Origin: Microbacterium galbinum
GTDB lineage: Bacteria; Actinomycetota; Actinomycetes; Actinomycetales; Microbacteriaceae
Reading direction: 5' to 3'
Assembly: GCF_023101185.1 (NCBI RefSeq)
Contig: NZ_CP078077.1
Coordinates: 2,261,630-2,325,629, forward strand
Length of the DNA stretch: 64,000 nucleotides
A model generated the notes under the pieces. That model was not told the origin of the DNA, searched no databases, and was given only the letters and a program-made list of their open reading frames with translations. Below are positions 31,665 through 40,495 of this stretch, piece after piece; within the stretch, counting starts at the first letter, position 1, and each line of letters begins with the position of its first letter. The translations under genes were made by a program, and so were the position numbers.

Positions 31665-33122
31665 TCAGTTGTGGACCGAGACCTCGAGTCCGACCGGCGA
31701 CCAGTCGTAGACGTACTTCGCGAGGTCGATCGGCAGGTTGACGCAGCCGTGGCTCATCCGGTTGCCGTAGTTGTTGTGCCAGTAGGTGCCGTGGAACCCG
31801 ATGTTGGTCGTGAACCAGGTGATCCACGGGACGTCCTCGGTGCAGTACGGGGCGCCCTCGTAGCAGCCCATGTCCTGCATACGGGTGTGCGCGAAGACCT
31901 TGAACTCGCCCGTCGGCGTGGGCGTGCCGGGGAGGCCCGTCGACACCAGCCAACTGTTGACGACCTGGTCGTTCTCGTAGAGCGTGGCGCGCTGCGTGCT
32001 GAGGTTGATATCGATGTGGCGGTAGAGGTTCACCGACTCGAACGGCACCTCGGAGACCGCGAGCGGGAACACTCCGTCGCCCGCCTCGACCTTGGCGGCG
32101 ACGTCGTCGGCGATGCCGGTCGTCTCGCCGATCGTGCGGCCGGTGACGCCCTCGGTCTCGGCGCGGAGCACATTGCCGGCCGAGTCGACGATGTTGCTCG
32201 CGTTCACGGGTGCGCGGTCGACGATCCCGGGCAGCAGGTCGACGGTCTTCTGGATCTCCGCGGCGTCGGCCGAGACGGCCAGCTGGCCGCCCTCATCGGT
32301 GACGGTGAGCCACGAGGCGACGACGTCGGGCGTCAGAGGGACCGTGCGCTCCTCGCCCACGTAGAACCCGGCGGTGCCGAGCAGGGTGTTCAGCGAGGCG
32401 GCGGTGGTCGCGGCGTCGTCGTCGGAGACCGCAGCTGCGGCCTCGGTCGGGTCGCCCGAGAATTCGACGTTCGAGCCGCCGGCGGCGACGGTGTCGATGA
32501 TCGCGGCCGTGAGGGCGTCGACGTCGATCGCGGTGCCGGCCTCGGCGGGGGTCGTGACGTACGTTCCGCTGGCGGCGTCGAAGGTGACGCCCGCATCGGT
32601 GGGGTCGACGAAGCTGGAGGGCACGGCGTCGCGCAGGGTGCTGGTGGCCGTCGCGGTGTCGAGCGTGATATCTCCCGCGATCGGCTCGCCCATCCACGCG
32701 CCGAGGTTCCACATCGGACGCTCGGCGAAGGCCTGGTTGCTGAGCGCTTCACCGTCGAGGGCGATGCCCAGATCGCTACCGGTGAGCACCGTGCCGTCTC
32801 CTGCCCCGGTGAGCGTGATCCGCGTGTCGGAGAGGTGCGACTCGATCGCGTCGTTCGCGGCGCCGGGCGTCATCCACCCGACGTTGATGCCGGCGACCGT
32901 GGTGCCGGGGGCGATGAGGATCATCGAGGCCGCACCGGCGCCGATGGCCACGACGCCGAGGCCGAGGCCGATCCAGAGGCCCAGGCGGCGCTTCTTGGGG
33001 GCCGGTTCGTTCGGAGCCCACGCGAGGGGCTGCTCGCCCGTGGGCGGCTCGGACTCCGCCGCGGTCGGCGCTCCGTCGAGCGCTTCTGTCGCAGCCTCGT
33101 GAGTCGAGATCACATCCGTCAC
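31665..33122 (-). CDS. L,D-transpeptidase with membrane anchor (YkuD domain)
   Basis: About 485 residues. A short cytoplasmic N-terminus with KKRR is followed by a membrane anchor (GLWIGLGLGVVAIGAGAASM), then repeated extracytoplasmic domains of the PG_binding_4/VanW-like sort (GTTVAGINVGW) and a C-terminal YkuD catalytic domain with RMSHGCVNLP, whose Cys is the nucleophile. It forms 3-3 cross-links or attaches proteins in peptidoglycan. The start is uncertain: GTG at 33122 has a G-rich SD; GTG at 33131 would be nearly leaderless behind TAGATA; an ATG at 33194 is open but lies inside the ridA terminator region. Confidence 0.9.
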   Translation of the reverse strand: MTDVISTHEAATEALDGAPTAAESEPPTGEQPLAWAPNEPAPKKRRLGLWIGLGLGVVAIGAGAASMILIAPGTTVAGINVGWMTPGAANDAIESHLSDTRITLTGAGDGTVLTGSDLGIALDGEALSNQAFAERPMWNLGAWMGEPIAGDITLDTATATSTLRDAVPSSFVDPTDAGVTFDAASGTYVTTPAEAGTAIDVDALTAAIIDTVAAGGSNVEFSGDPTEAAAAVSDDDAATTAASLNTLLGTAGFYVGEERTVPLTPDVVASWLTVTDEGGQLAVSADAAEIQKTVDLLPGIVDRAPVNASNIVDSAGNVLRAETEGVTGRTIGETTGIADDVAAKVEAGDGVFPLAVSEVPFESVNLYRHIDINLSTQRATLYENDQVVNSWLVSTGLPGTPTPTGEFKVFAHTRMQDMGCYEGAPYCTEDVPWITWFTTNIGFHGTYWHNNYGNRMSHGCVNLPIDLAKYVYDWSPVGLEVSVHN

Positions 33123-33182
33123 GAACTTCACCCCCCGGTTATCTAACGTGCCGTCTTTGACAAGAGTACCGGAGAGCATGTA

Positions 33183-33216
33183 ACGGGGAGGCAACGGTCG
33201 CCCGCGGCCTCCCCGT
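33183..33216 (-). terminator. Terminator of ridA
   Basis: ACGGGGAGGC (33183-33192) pairs with GCCTCCCCGT (33207-33216) around a 14-nt loop, 5 bp after the ridA stop. Confidence 0.65.
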
Positions 33217-33221
33217 GAGAA

Positions 33222-33626
33222 TCACTCGACGATCGCGATGCCGTCGATCTCGACGAGCATCTCCTCGCGCGGCAGGCCCGTGAAGACCGTGGTGCGCGAG
33301 GGCAGCACGCCGCTCGTGGTGTGCGCTTCGACGAACGCCCCGTAGGCGTCGTTCATGATCGGGAAGTCCTCGCGCTTGGTGAGGTACACGCGCAGCATGA
33401 CGACGTCGTCGAACGTCGCGCCGGAGGCCTCGACGATCGCCTTGACGTTCTCGAGCGTGCGGGTCGTCTGCGCCGCGACGTCACCGGGGTAGAGGTATTC
33501 GTTGGTCGCGGCGTCGACCGGGCCCTGGCCGGAGACCTGGACGAAGGGGCCCTTGCGCACGCCCTGCGAGAAGGTGTGGGCGGGAGCGGGGGCGGCGTCG
33601 GTGGAGATACGGGTCTTCGCAGTCAT
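33222..33626 (-). CDS. ridA: RidA family enamine/imine deaminase
   Basis: A 134-residue protein of the Rid/YjgF superfamily, which hydrolyses reactive enamines and imines made by PLP enzymes acting on amino acids. GQGPVDAATNEYLYPGDVAAQ, then LENVKAIVEASGATFDDVV and PSRTTVFTG (with the family Arg) are typical. It is divergent from the D-aminoacylase/hexosaminidase fusion with only 25 bp between starts. Rid genes are often found beside D-aminoacylases, where they may clear products of D-amino acid breakdown. Leaderless start predicted (TAGGCT plus 6 nt). Confidence 0.92.
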   Translation of the reverse strand: MTAKTRISTDAAPAPAHTFSQGVRKGPFVQVSGQGPVDAATNEYLYPGDVAAQTTRTLENVKAIVEASGATFDDVVMLRVYLTKREDFPIMNDAYGAFVEAHTTSGVLPSRTTVFTGLPREEMLVEIDGIAIVE

Positions 33627-33632
33627 GAGGCC

Positions 33633-33645
33633 AGCCTAGTAGCCT
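33633..33645. promoter_or_regulatory. Back-to-back -10 boxes of divergent ridA and fusion-gene promoters
   Basis: Minus strand TAGGCT (33638-33633) is 6 nt from the ridA ATG. Plus strand TAGCCT (33640-33645) is 6 nt from the fusion-gene ATG. Only one base separates the two boxes, so two polymerases could not bind at once. TTCGCA at 33616-33621 is a possible -35 for the rightward gene, inside ridA. Confidence 0.55.
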
Positions 33646-33651
33646 TGTTAG

Positions 33652-36600
33652 ATGCCTCAACAAATTGCGGATGCCGTGGACGGAGCCCCCGGAGAGGCGC
33701 TGGTGCTCAGCGCCGAGAAGGCCGCGCAGGGTCGGGTGCGCGTGTACCGCGGGGCGACCGTGGTCGACGGCACGGGTGCGGATCGCTTCGTCGCCGACGT
33801 CGCGGTCGAGGGCGCGCGCGTGGTCGCGGTGGTGCGGGAGGGCGCGGAGTCGCCGACCCTCGTGCTGCCCGAGGGGGCGATCGAGGTCGACGCCCGCGGA
33901 CTCGTGCTCGCACCGGGGTTCATCGACATGCACGCCCACAGCGACCTCGCGGTGCTCGCCGGCGCCGCGCACGACGCGAAGATCCTGCAGGGGGTCACCA
34001 CCGAGGTCATCGGCCAGGACGGGCTCGGCTACGCGCCGCTCGACGACGCGACCGCACCCGTGATCGCCGCGCAGATCGCTGGCTGGAACGGGCCGACCAC
34101 CGCGCCGTGGCGAACCGTCGCCGATCTGCTCGACGCGATCGATCAGGCATCCGTCGCGAATGCCGCGATGCTCGTGCCGCAGGGCAACCTGCGGATGATC
34201 GTGGTGGGTCACGAGAACCGTCCGGCGACGAGCGACGAGATCGCTCGGATGTGCGCGCTGCTCGCCGACTGCCTCGACGCGGGCGCCTTCGGCATGTCGA
34301 GCGGTCTCACCTACACGCCCGGGATGTACGCCGACACCGACGAGCTCGAGGCGCTGTGCCGGGTCGTGGCCGAACGCGGCGGGTATTGGGCCCCGCACAC
34401 GCGCAGCTACGGCGGATCCGCGCTCGACGCCTATCGTGAGGCGCTCGACATCGGCCGGCGCACCGGGTGCCCGATCCATCTCACGCACGCGACCATGAAC
34501 TTCGCCCCGAACCGCGGGCGCGCAGACGACCTCCTCGAACTCATCGATCAGGCGATCGCCGACGGCGTGGATGCGACGCTCGACACCTACCCCTACCTGC
34601 CGGGGGCGACGACGCTCGCTGCGCTCCTTCCGAGTCGGCTCTCCGAGACCGGCTCGCTGCTGCGCACGCTCGCAGACCTCGACGACGTCGGACGCGAGCG
34701 CGTGCGGGTCGAGCTCGAGGAGATCGGCTGCGACGGGTTCCACGGGGAGCGTGCGGACTGGACGCAGATCCAGATCTCCGGCACCGCCAACCCGGAGCTG
34801 GCCGACCTCGTGGGACGCACCATCGCCGAGATCGCCGCGACCGAGGGTCGTCGAGCGGTCGACGTGGTGCTCGACACGATCATCGCGGATGCCGGAGCCA
34901 CGGGCATCCTCATGCACATCGGCGACGAGGCCAACGTGCAGGCGATCATGCGCCATCCGCGGCACACGGCGGGGAGCGACGGCATCCTGATCGGTGCGCG
35001 ACCTCACCCGCGGGGACGCGGCACCTTCGCCCGCTATCTGGGTCACTACGTGCGCGAGCTCGGCATCCTCACGCTCGAGGAGGGCGTGCGGCATCTGTCG
35101 GGTACGCCCGCGCAGCGCCTCGGCCTCGACCGCGGCGATGCGCCCCGAGGCGTGATCCGCGAGCGGTCGACCGCCGACCTCGTCCTCTTCGACGCGCGGA
35201 CGATCGCCGCGGGTGCCACGTTCGAGTCTCCTCTCGAGCCGCCCGTGGGCGTGGTCGAGGTGCTGGTCGGGGGAGTGCCGGTCGTGGCGGACGGCGCGGT
35301 CACGGGCGCCACCCCCGGTCGGGCGCTGCGCATGCCGCCGGCGCCCCACCGCGCGACCGTGCCCCGGATCGCCGCGCGCATCGACGAGAACGCGCCGGGG
35401 TTCCGGTGGTCCACGCGCACGCCGGTCGTCGGAGCGGACGACCTGGTCGCCGCGATCCGCCGGCTCGGAGGCGAACGGGCGGAGGACCGGGGTGAGGCGG
35501 TTCCCGCCATCCGACTCCGCGTCGATGCCGCGCTGGCCGAGGCTCCCGATTCCGAGGGGCGCATCGGCGCCGAGGCCTTCCGCCTGTCGGTCGATGCCGG
35601 GGGGATCGAGATCGTCGGCGCGACACCGGCCGGCGTCTTCCGCGGCGCGACCGTGCTGCGTCAGCTGCGCGATCCCGATGCGGAGGCGGAGGCGGACGCC
35701 CTGATCCCGGCCGGCGTCTGGCAGGGCTCGCCGGCGTACGGCTGGCGCGGGGCGATGATCGACGTCGCCCGGCACTTCCGTCCGGCCGACGACGTACGCC
35801 GCCTCATCGACCTCCTCGCCGATCACCACCTCACCGTGCTCCACCTGCACCTCACCGATGACCAGGGCTGGCGCTTCGAGGTGCCGGGATATCCCCGTCT
35901 GACCGGGATCGGCGCACGGCGCGAGGCCACGCAGCGCGGCCACGGCCCGCTCGCGACCGTGGAGCCGGGCGTGCACGAGGGCTTCTACACGCAGGCCGAG
36001 CTGCGCGAACTCGTCGCCTACGCGGCGGAGCGCTTCGTCACGCTGGTGCCGGAGGTCGAGCTGCCCGGTCACATCCAGGCGGCTCTCGCGGCCTACCCCG
36101 AACTCGGCAACGTCGACGTGGGTGAGCCGATCACCGGCCCCTGGGAGCGCTTCGGAGTGAACCCGCGCACGCTCGCGCCCACCGAAGCATCGCTCGCGTT
36201 CGGGAGGGCGGCCATCGATGCGCTCTGCGACGTGTTCGACGCGGAGTGGATCGGCATCGGCGGCGACGAGGTACCGGTCACCGAATGGGCGGAGAGCCCG
36301 GCGGCGCAGGCGCGCATGGCCGATCTCGGTCTCGCCGACCCGCACGACGTGCAGCCCTGGTTCACCGCGCACTTCGCGGCTCACGTGCGCAGCCGCGGTC
36401 GCACCGCGCTCGCCTGGGACGAGGTGCTCGAGGGCGATGTTCCCGAGGGAGTGCGCATCCTCGCCTGGCGCGGCCCCGTGGCGATGCGCGAAGCGGTGCG
36501 CCGCGGCATCCCGGTCGTCGCCTGTCCCGACCTCGAGGTGTACCTCGACTACGCACAGGCGGATTCGACCGAGGAGCCCATCCGCGTCGGGCCGCCGCTG

Positions 36601-36987
36601 ACGATCGAGCGCAGCTACACGCTGCGGATCGAGGAGGGAGCGGTCGGCGGGCAGGCGAACGTCTGGACCGAGCACCTGCCCACGCGCGACCGTGTGGATT
36701 TCGCGATGTTCCCGCGCCTCGCGGCGATCGCCGAGCGGCTCTGGGCGGGCGGGGATCCCGCGCCGTTCGACGACTTCGCGCGCCGGCTCCCCACGCACCT
36801 GCGGCGCCTCGCGGCCGCCGGGGTGCGGTACCGTTCCCCTGACGGTCCCTCGCCCGTGCAGCGGCGACCCGGCGTGCCGGGCAAACCGATGACGATCGAG
36901 GCCCGCGAGCAGATCGTCGAGGGCCTCGTCGCACGCCTCGTGACGCGGGCGGAAACGGCTCCCGACGAGGCCGTCACACAGAAGTAA
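33652..36987 (+). CDS. Fusion of N-acyl-D-amino-acid deacylase and GH20 beta-N-acetylhexosaminidase
   Basis: One uninterrupted 1111-residue frame with two enzymes. Residues 25-560 are a D-aminoacylase-type amidohydrolase: metal pair His94/His96 in FIDMHAHSD, HTRSYGG, IHLTHATM and GSDGILIG; the Cys seen in classical members (NCG) is replaced by QDG in EVIGQDGLGY. Its usual C-terminal end, VLVGGVPVVADGAVTGATPGR, runs without linker into a GH20 protein: an N-domain (IGAEAFRLSVDAGGIEI) and a barrel with catalytic Asp872-Glu873 in GIGGDEVPV. No signal peptide. Next to RidA, a ROK regulator, ROK kinase and nagB. Expected role: cytoplasmic removal of acyl groups from D-amino acids plus release of GlcNAc, perhaps from cell-wall fragments; this is inference. 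Confidence 0.92.
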   Translation: MPQQIADAVDGAPGEALVLSAEKAAQGRVRVYRGATVVDGTGADRFVADVAVEGARVVAVVREGAESPTLVLPEGAIEVDARGLVLAPGFIDMHAHSDLAVLAGAAHDAKILQGVTTEVIGQDGLGYAPLDDATAPVIAAQIAGWNGPTTAPWRTVADLLDAIDQASVANAAMLVPQGNLRMIVVGHENRPATSDEIARMCALLADCLDAGAFGMSSGLTYTPGMYADTDELEALCRVVAERGGYWAPHTRSYGGSALDAYREALDIGRRTGCPIHLTHATMNFAPNRGRADDLLELIDQAIADGVDATLDTYPYLPGATTLAALLPSRLSETGSLLRTLADLDDVGRERVRVELEEIGCDGFHGERADWTQIQISGTANPELADLVGRTIAEIAATEGRRAVDVVLDTIIADAGATGILMHIGDEANVQAIMRHPRHTAGSDGILIGARPHPRGRGTFARYLGHYVRELGILTLEEGVRHLSGTPAQRLGLDRGDAPRGVIRERSTADLVLFDARTIAAGATFESPLEPPVGVVEVLVGGVPVVADGAVTGATPGRALRMPPAPHRATVPRIAARIDENAPGFRWSTRTPVVGADDLVAAIRRLGGERAEDRGEAVPAIRLRVDAALAEAPDSEGRIGAEAFRLSVDAGGIEIVGATPAGVFRGATVLRQLRDPDAEAEADALIPAGVWQGSPAYGWRGAMIDVARHFRPADDVRRLIDLLADHHLTVLHLHLTDDQGWRFEVPGYPRLTGIGARREATQRGHGPLATVEPGVHEGFYTQAELRELVAYAAERFVTLVPEVELPGHIQAALAAYPELGNVDVGEPITGPWERFGVNPRTLAPTEASLAFGRAAIDALCDVFDAEWIGIGGDEVPVTEWAESPAAQARMADLGLADPHDVQPWFTAHFAAHVRSRGRTALAWDEVLEGDVPEGVRILAWRGPVAMREAVRRGIPVVACPDLEVYLDYAQADSTEEPIRVGPPLTIERSYTLRIEEGAVGGQANVWTEHLPTRDRVDFAMFPRLAAIAERLWAGGDPAPFDDFARRLPTHLRRLAAAGVRYRSPDGPSPVQRRPGVPGKPMTIEAREQIVEGLVARLVTRAETAPDEAVTQK

Positions 36988-37038
36988 CGTTTCGGTAACC
37001 TCGCGGACTCGCTCGGCGAGCGGGGTTGCGTAAATTAT

Positions 37039-37057
37039 GTTCGTAAGGTCTACTAAC
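37039..37057. promoter_or_regulatory. Putative ROK operator before the regulator gene
   Basis: GTTCGTA (37039-37045), a 5-nt spacer and TACTAAC (37051-37057) form an inverted repeat with one mismatch, 4 bp before the ATG. The region is A/T-rich for this genome. TAAGGT (37044-37049) within it may be the -10. A related TTGTTAG element overlaps the start of the fusion gene, and TTTGTT the start of the second hexosaminidase. Confidence 0.45.
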
Positions 37058-37061
37058 AAAC

Positions 37062-38249
37062 ATGTCCGTGTCGGATGAACAGCGCCCCGCATCGTCGTCG
37101 GAGTACGTCGATGCGAATACGCACGCCTTCGGACCCGGCCGCCACCTGCGCTCGCGGTCGAAGGTCCTCCCTGAGCACGCACGCGGCCACAATCGTGCCC
37201 TCGTGCTGCAGACGCTGTACCACGCCGGCGCGATGAGCCGAGCGGACCTCTCCCGCGAGACGGGCCTCACGCGAGTCACCATCTCCGACCTCGTGGCCGA
37301 GTTCATCGCCGACGGAATCGTCATCGAGATGGGCGTGCGCGAGACCGCCGGTCCCGGCAAGCCGCCGATCCTCATCGACATCGACCGCGTCGGTCACCAG
37401 ATCCTCGGACTCGACCTCTCGGGACCGCACGCGTTCATCGGAGCCGTGCTCAGCCTCGACGGCGACGTGCTCGAGCGCCGCGAGGTGCCCCGGCCCGAGT
37501 CCGCCGACGGCGACGCGGCCTACGCCGCCACGCTCGAGCTCGCACGTTCGCTGGTCGCCGCCTCGACGCGCCCGCTGCTCGGCGTCGGCATCGGCACCCC
37601 CGGTGTCGTGCGCCCCGACGGCATCGTGCTGAGCTCGCCGAACCTGGGCTGGACGAGCTTCCCCCTCGAGGCCAAGCTCGGCGCCGACCTCGACCTGCCC
37701 GTACTCGCCCGCAACGACGCCAATGCCGCCGTGCTGGCCGAGTACACCTTCGGCGAGGCGAAGGCCGATTTCATGCTCATCAAGATCGGCCGCGGTGTCG
37801 GCGCCGGTCTCATCACCGGCAGCCAGCCGCTGCTCGGCAGCCGCTTCGCCGCCGGTGAGATCGGTCACGTCACGGTCGGCACCGACGGGGGTCCGCGCTG
37901 CGCCTGCGGCAAGGACGGATGCCTGGAGGCATGGCTCAGCGAGACGCGCCTGAGCGAGGCCGTCGCCGCCGACCCGTCCGCCCGCGACGAGATCCTCCGC
38001 GACGCCGGCACCCGCATGGCGATCGCCATCGCCCCGATCGTCGCCGCCCTCGACCTCTCGGAGGTCGTGCTCTCGGGTCCCGCCGACCTGCTCGACGGCA
38101 TCCTCATCGACGCGGCCGTCGAGACCCTGCACGCCCGCACGCTGGAAGGCGTGTTCGAGGACGCTCTCATCCGCCTCACCGTGCAGGACGACATCGTCCT
38201 CCGCGGAGCCGCGGTGATGGTGCTCTCGGGCCAGCTGGGAGTCTCGTGA
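37062..38249 (+). CDS. ROK family transcriptional regulator (NagC/XylR-like)
   Basis: A 395-residue regulator. Residues 45-100 form a winged helix-turn-helix (MSRADLSRETGLTRVTISDL). The remainder is a ROK sugar-binding domain with GVGIGTPGVV and the zinc site CACGKDGCLEAW. It begins 74 bp after the hexosaminidase fusion and overlaps the ROK kinase by 4 nt (GTGA), so it is co-transcribed with kinase and nagB. It likely controls GlcNAc-use genes, sensing GlcNAc or GlcNAc-6-phosphate. Confidence 0.93.
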   Translation: MSVSDEQRPASSSEYVDANTHAFGPGRHLRSRSKVLPEHARGHNRALVLQTLYHAGAMSRADLSRETGLTRVTISDLVAEFIADGIVIEMGVRETAGPGKPPILIDIDRVGHQILGLDLSGPHAFIGAVLSLDGDVLERREVPRPESADGDAAYAATLELARSLVAASTRPLLGVGIGTPGVVRPDGIVLSSPNLGWTSFPLEAKLGADLDLPVLARNDANAAVLAEYTFGEAKADFMLIKIGRGVGAGLITGSQPLLGSRFAAGEIGHVTVGTDGGPRCACGKDGCLEAWLSETRLSEAVAADPSARDEILRDAGTRMAIAIAPIVAALDLSEVVLSGPADLLDGILIDAAVETLHARTLEGVFEDALIRLTVQDDIVLRGAAVMVLSGQLGVS

Positions 38250-39250
38250 CCCGCACGACCCCGAGCCCCGGCATCCCGGAGCTCGCGACTCGTCGAGGCG
38301 CCGGCGAGTCCGCGGGCGGCGCCGTGCGCGTCGGACTCGATGTCGGCGGCACCAAGATCGATGCCGTCGCGGTCTCGCCGTCGGGCGAGATCATCGGACG
38401 CCTGCGGCGCCCCACCGGGTGGGGCGATGACGCCGTGGTCGAGAGCATCGTGCTCGCCGTGCGCGCGCTTGCCGCGGAGAACGCGATCGCGATGGCCGAC
38501 ATCGGCTCGGTCGGCATCGGCATCCCCGGGCTCGTCGACGTCGAGAGCGGGCGGGTCCTGCACGCGGTCAACCTCGGCGTCGAGTCTCTCGACCTCGCCG
38601 CCCGCGCCCAGGCCGAGCTCGGCATCCCCTTCCGCGTCGAGAACGACGTCAAAGCCGCAGCGCTCGGCGCCGCCGTGCTGCGCGGAGCGACCGGATCCAT
38701 GGCCTACCTCAACCTCGGCACGGGTGTCGCCGCCGGCATCGTGATCGACGGCCGCATCCACCGCGGCTCCCGGGGCACCGCCGGGGAAGTGGGGCACATC
38801 TCCGTCGACCCCCGCGGACGCGTGTGCGGGTGCGGGCAGCGCGGCTGCATCGAGACCCTCTGCGGCGGCGGCGCACTCGCCAAGGCCTGGGGCAGGTCCG
38901 GCGCGCTCCCGGTCAAGGACATCATCGAGGCGGCCGACGCCGGCGACGCCGACGCGATCCGCCTCCGCGCCGATCTGCACCACGGGGGAGCGGCCGCCGT
39001 GCGCGTGCTCGTGCTCTCCGCGGATGTCGACACCGTCATCATCGGCGGCGGACTCACCGCTCTCGGCCCACGCCTGGAGGACGGCATCCGCTCGGCCCTG
39101 CAGGCGGATGCCGAGACATCGCCGTTCATGCGATCGCTCCACCTCGATGAGCGCATCGAGATGCTTCCCGCGGGGTCACCCGCTGCCGCCTTCGGTGCCG
39201 CGCTCGTCGGCGCCGCCGTCCCCGAGAAGGAGATCGTCTTCCATGGCTGA
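38246..39250 (+). CDS. ROK family sugar kinase, probable N-acetylglucosamine kinase
   Basis: A 334-residue kinase. The phosphate-binding LDVGGTKIDAVAV is at about residue 33; the zinc motif is CGCGQRGCIETLCGGGAL; GEVGHISVDP carries the family His. No DNA-binding domain, unlike the gene before it. The GTG start is within the TGA overlap; the 109 upstream codons are antisense-free but belong to the regulator's other frame. It overlaps nagB by 8 nt. The tight link with nagB and hexosaminidase points to GlcNAc, but glucokinase activity is not excluded. Confidence 0.9.
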   Translation: MTRTTPSPGIPELATRRGAGESAGGAVRVGLDVGGTKIDAVAVSPSGEIIGRLRRPTGWGDDAVVESIVLAVRALAAENAIAMADIGSVGIGIPGLVDVESGRVLHAVNLGVESLDLAARAQAELGIPFRVENDVKAAALGAAVLRGATGSMAYLNLGTGVAAGIVIDGRIHRGSRGTAGEVGHISVDPRGRVCGCGQRGCIETLCGGGALAKAWGRSGALPVKDIIEAADAGDADAIRLRADLHHGGAAAVRVLVLSADVDTVIIGGGLTALGPRLEDGIRSALQADAETSPFMRSLHLDERIEMLPAGSPAAAFGAALVGAAVPEKEIVFHG

Positions 39251-40022
39251 GGTCGTCATCGTCGATAGCAAGGAAGCCGCCGGCTCCCTGGTCGCCACCG
39301 AGATCGTCGAGCTGCTCGACGCACGCGCGGACGCCGTGCTGGGTCTCGCGACCGGGTCGACCCCGCTCCCCGTGTACGAGGCGCTGCGCGTGCAGCTCGC
39401 CGGTCGCGACCTCTCGCAGGTGCGCGGCTTCGCGCTCGACGAGTACGTGGGCATCGATCCGCAGCACCCTGAGAGCTACCGCTCGGTCATCACGCGCGAG
39501 GTCGTCGAGCCGCTCGGCCTCGACCCCCGCCGCATCCACGTTCCCAACGGAGCGATGGAGACGATCCAGCACGCCGGCGACGACTACGAGGCCGCGATCG
39601 CCGCCGCGGGAGGCGTCGACCTGCAGATCCTCGGGATCGGAACCGACGGTCACATCGGCTTCAACGAGCCCGGCTCGTCGTTCGCCTCGCAGACCCGGGT
39701 GAAGACGCTCACAGCACAGACCCGCGAGGACAACGCGCGCTTCTTCGACTCGATCGACGACGTGCCGATGCACTGCATCACGCAGGGACTCGGCACGATC
39801 CTGAAGGCACGCCATCTCGTGCTGCTCGCGTTCGGCGAGGGCAAGGCCGAGGCCGTGGCCGCTGCCGTCGAAGGCCCGCTCACGGCGTCGCTGCCGGGCT
39901 CGGCGATCCAGCTGCACCCGCACGCGACCGTCGTCGTCGACGAGGCCGCCGCGTCGCGTCTCGCGCAGGCGGACTACTACCGCTACACGTTCGCGAACAA
40001 GCCGGCCTGGCAGGGCATCTGA
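39243..40022 (+). CDS. nagB: Glucosamine-6-phosphate deaminase
   Basis: A 259-residue enzyme converting glucosamine-6-phosphate to fructose-6-phosphate and ammonia. GLATGSTPLPVYEAL is the phosphate loop; FALDEYVGI holds the catalytic acid region; LGIGTDGHIGFNEPGSS and VPMHCITQGLGTI are hallmark motifs. Length is normal. Last gene of the operon. The deacetylase it needs, nagA, is 4.8 kb away on the other strand. Confidence 0.96.
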   Translation: MAEVVIVDSKEAAGSLVATEIVELLDARADAVLGLATGSTPLPVYEALRVQLAGRDLSQVRGFALDEYVGIDPQHPESYRSVITREVVEPLGLDPRRIHVPNGAMETIQHAGDDYEAAIAAAGGVDLQILGIGTDGHIGFNEPGSSFASQTRVKTLTAQTREDNARFFDSIDDVPMHCITQGLGTILKARHLVLLAFGEGKAEAVAAAVEGPLTASLPGSAIQLHPHATVVVDEAAASRLAQADYYRYTFANKPAWQGI

Positions 40023-40073
40023 GCGCGCTCGGACGAGCAGCGGGCGCGCGTCAGGGCTGAGGCGTCACTCCAC

Positions 40074-40112
40074 GCGGAGCGGGCCACGCCTCAATGCGGA
40101 GCGGGCCACGCC
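40074..40112. repeat. Direct duplication at the end of the Nudix gene
   Basis: GCGGAGCGGGCCACGCC occurs at 40074-40090 and again at 40096-40112 (22-bp period). The second copy encodes the last residues of the Nudix protein; the first lies just past its stop. It looks like a recent tandem duplication across the stop codon. Confidence 0.8.
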
Positions 40113-40495
40113 AGCGGCAGCAGGTGCTCGACGCTGAGGGGAGCGAGGGGGAGCGCCGACACGTCGTCGGGCGTGATCCAGCGCAGCTCCTCGAGTTCGG
40201 CCTGCACGCTGACCTCGCTCGGATCGATCGTCGTGCGGAACGCGTCGGCGACCACCCGGTGTCCCGGTTCGTTCGCCGCCGCCGAGACGAACCGGCCGAG
40301 GGGTTCGATCGCGTTCTCGTCGAGCTCGAGTCCGAGTTCCTCGTGCAGCTCGCGCAGCAGCGTCTGCGCGGGCGTCTCGCCGTGCTCGGGTTTGCCGCCG
40401 GGCTGCATGAACCGGGTGGTGCCGCGCTTGCGCACGACGAGCACGCGTCCGGCGCCGTCGTCGATGATCGCCGCGCTCACGTGGATGTCAGGCAT
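40091..40495 (-). CDS. Nudix hydrolase
   Basis: A 134-residue hydrolase of nucleoside-diphosphate derivatives. The Nudix box runs from GGKPEHGET to LLRELHEELGL (about residues 32-55), with all its Glu and Arg residues. The N-terminal MPDIHVSAAIIDDGAGRVLV is typical of MutT-like proteins. Substrate unknown. Its start overlaps the end of the oxidase gene upstream by 8 nt, so it is the last gene of the sigma-yrdB-oxidase-Nudix string. Confidence 0.92.
   Translation of the reverse strand: MPDIHVSAAIIDDGAGRVLVVRKRGTTRFMQPGGKPEHGETPAQTLLRELHEELGLELDENAIEPLGRFVSAAANEPGHRVVADAFRTTIDPSEVSVQAELEELRWITPDDVSALPLAPLSVEHLLPLAWPAPH

Noticed and set aside
33481..37182. 1233-codon minus-strand frame opposite the D-aminoacylase-GH20 fusion
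   Set aside because: Antisense shadow; the plus-strand frame has both catalytic motif sets.
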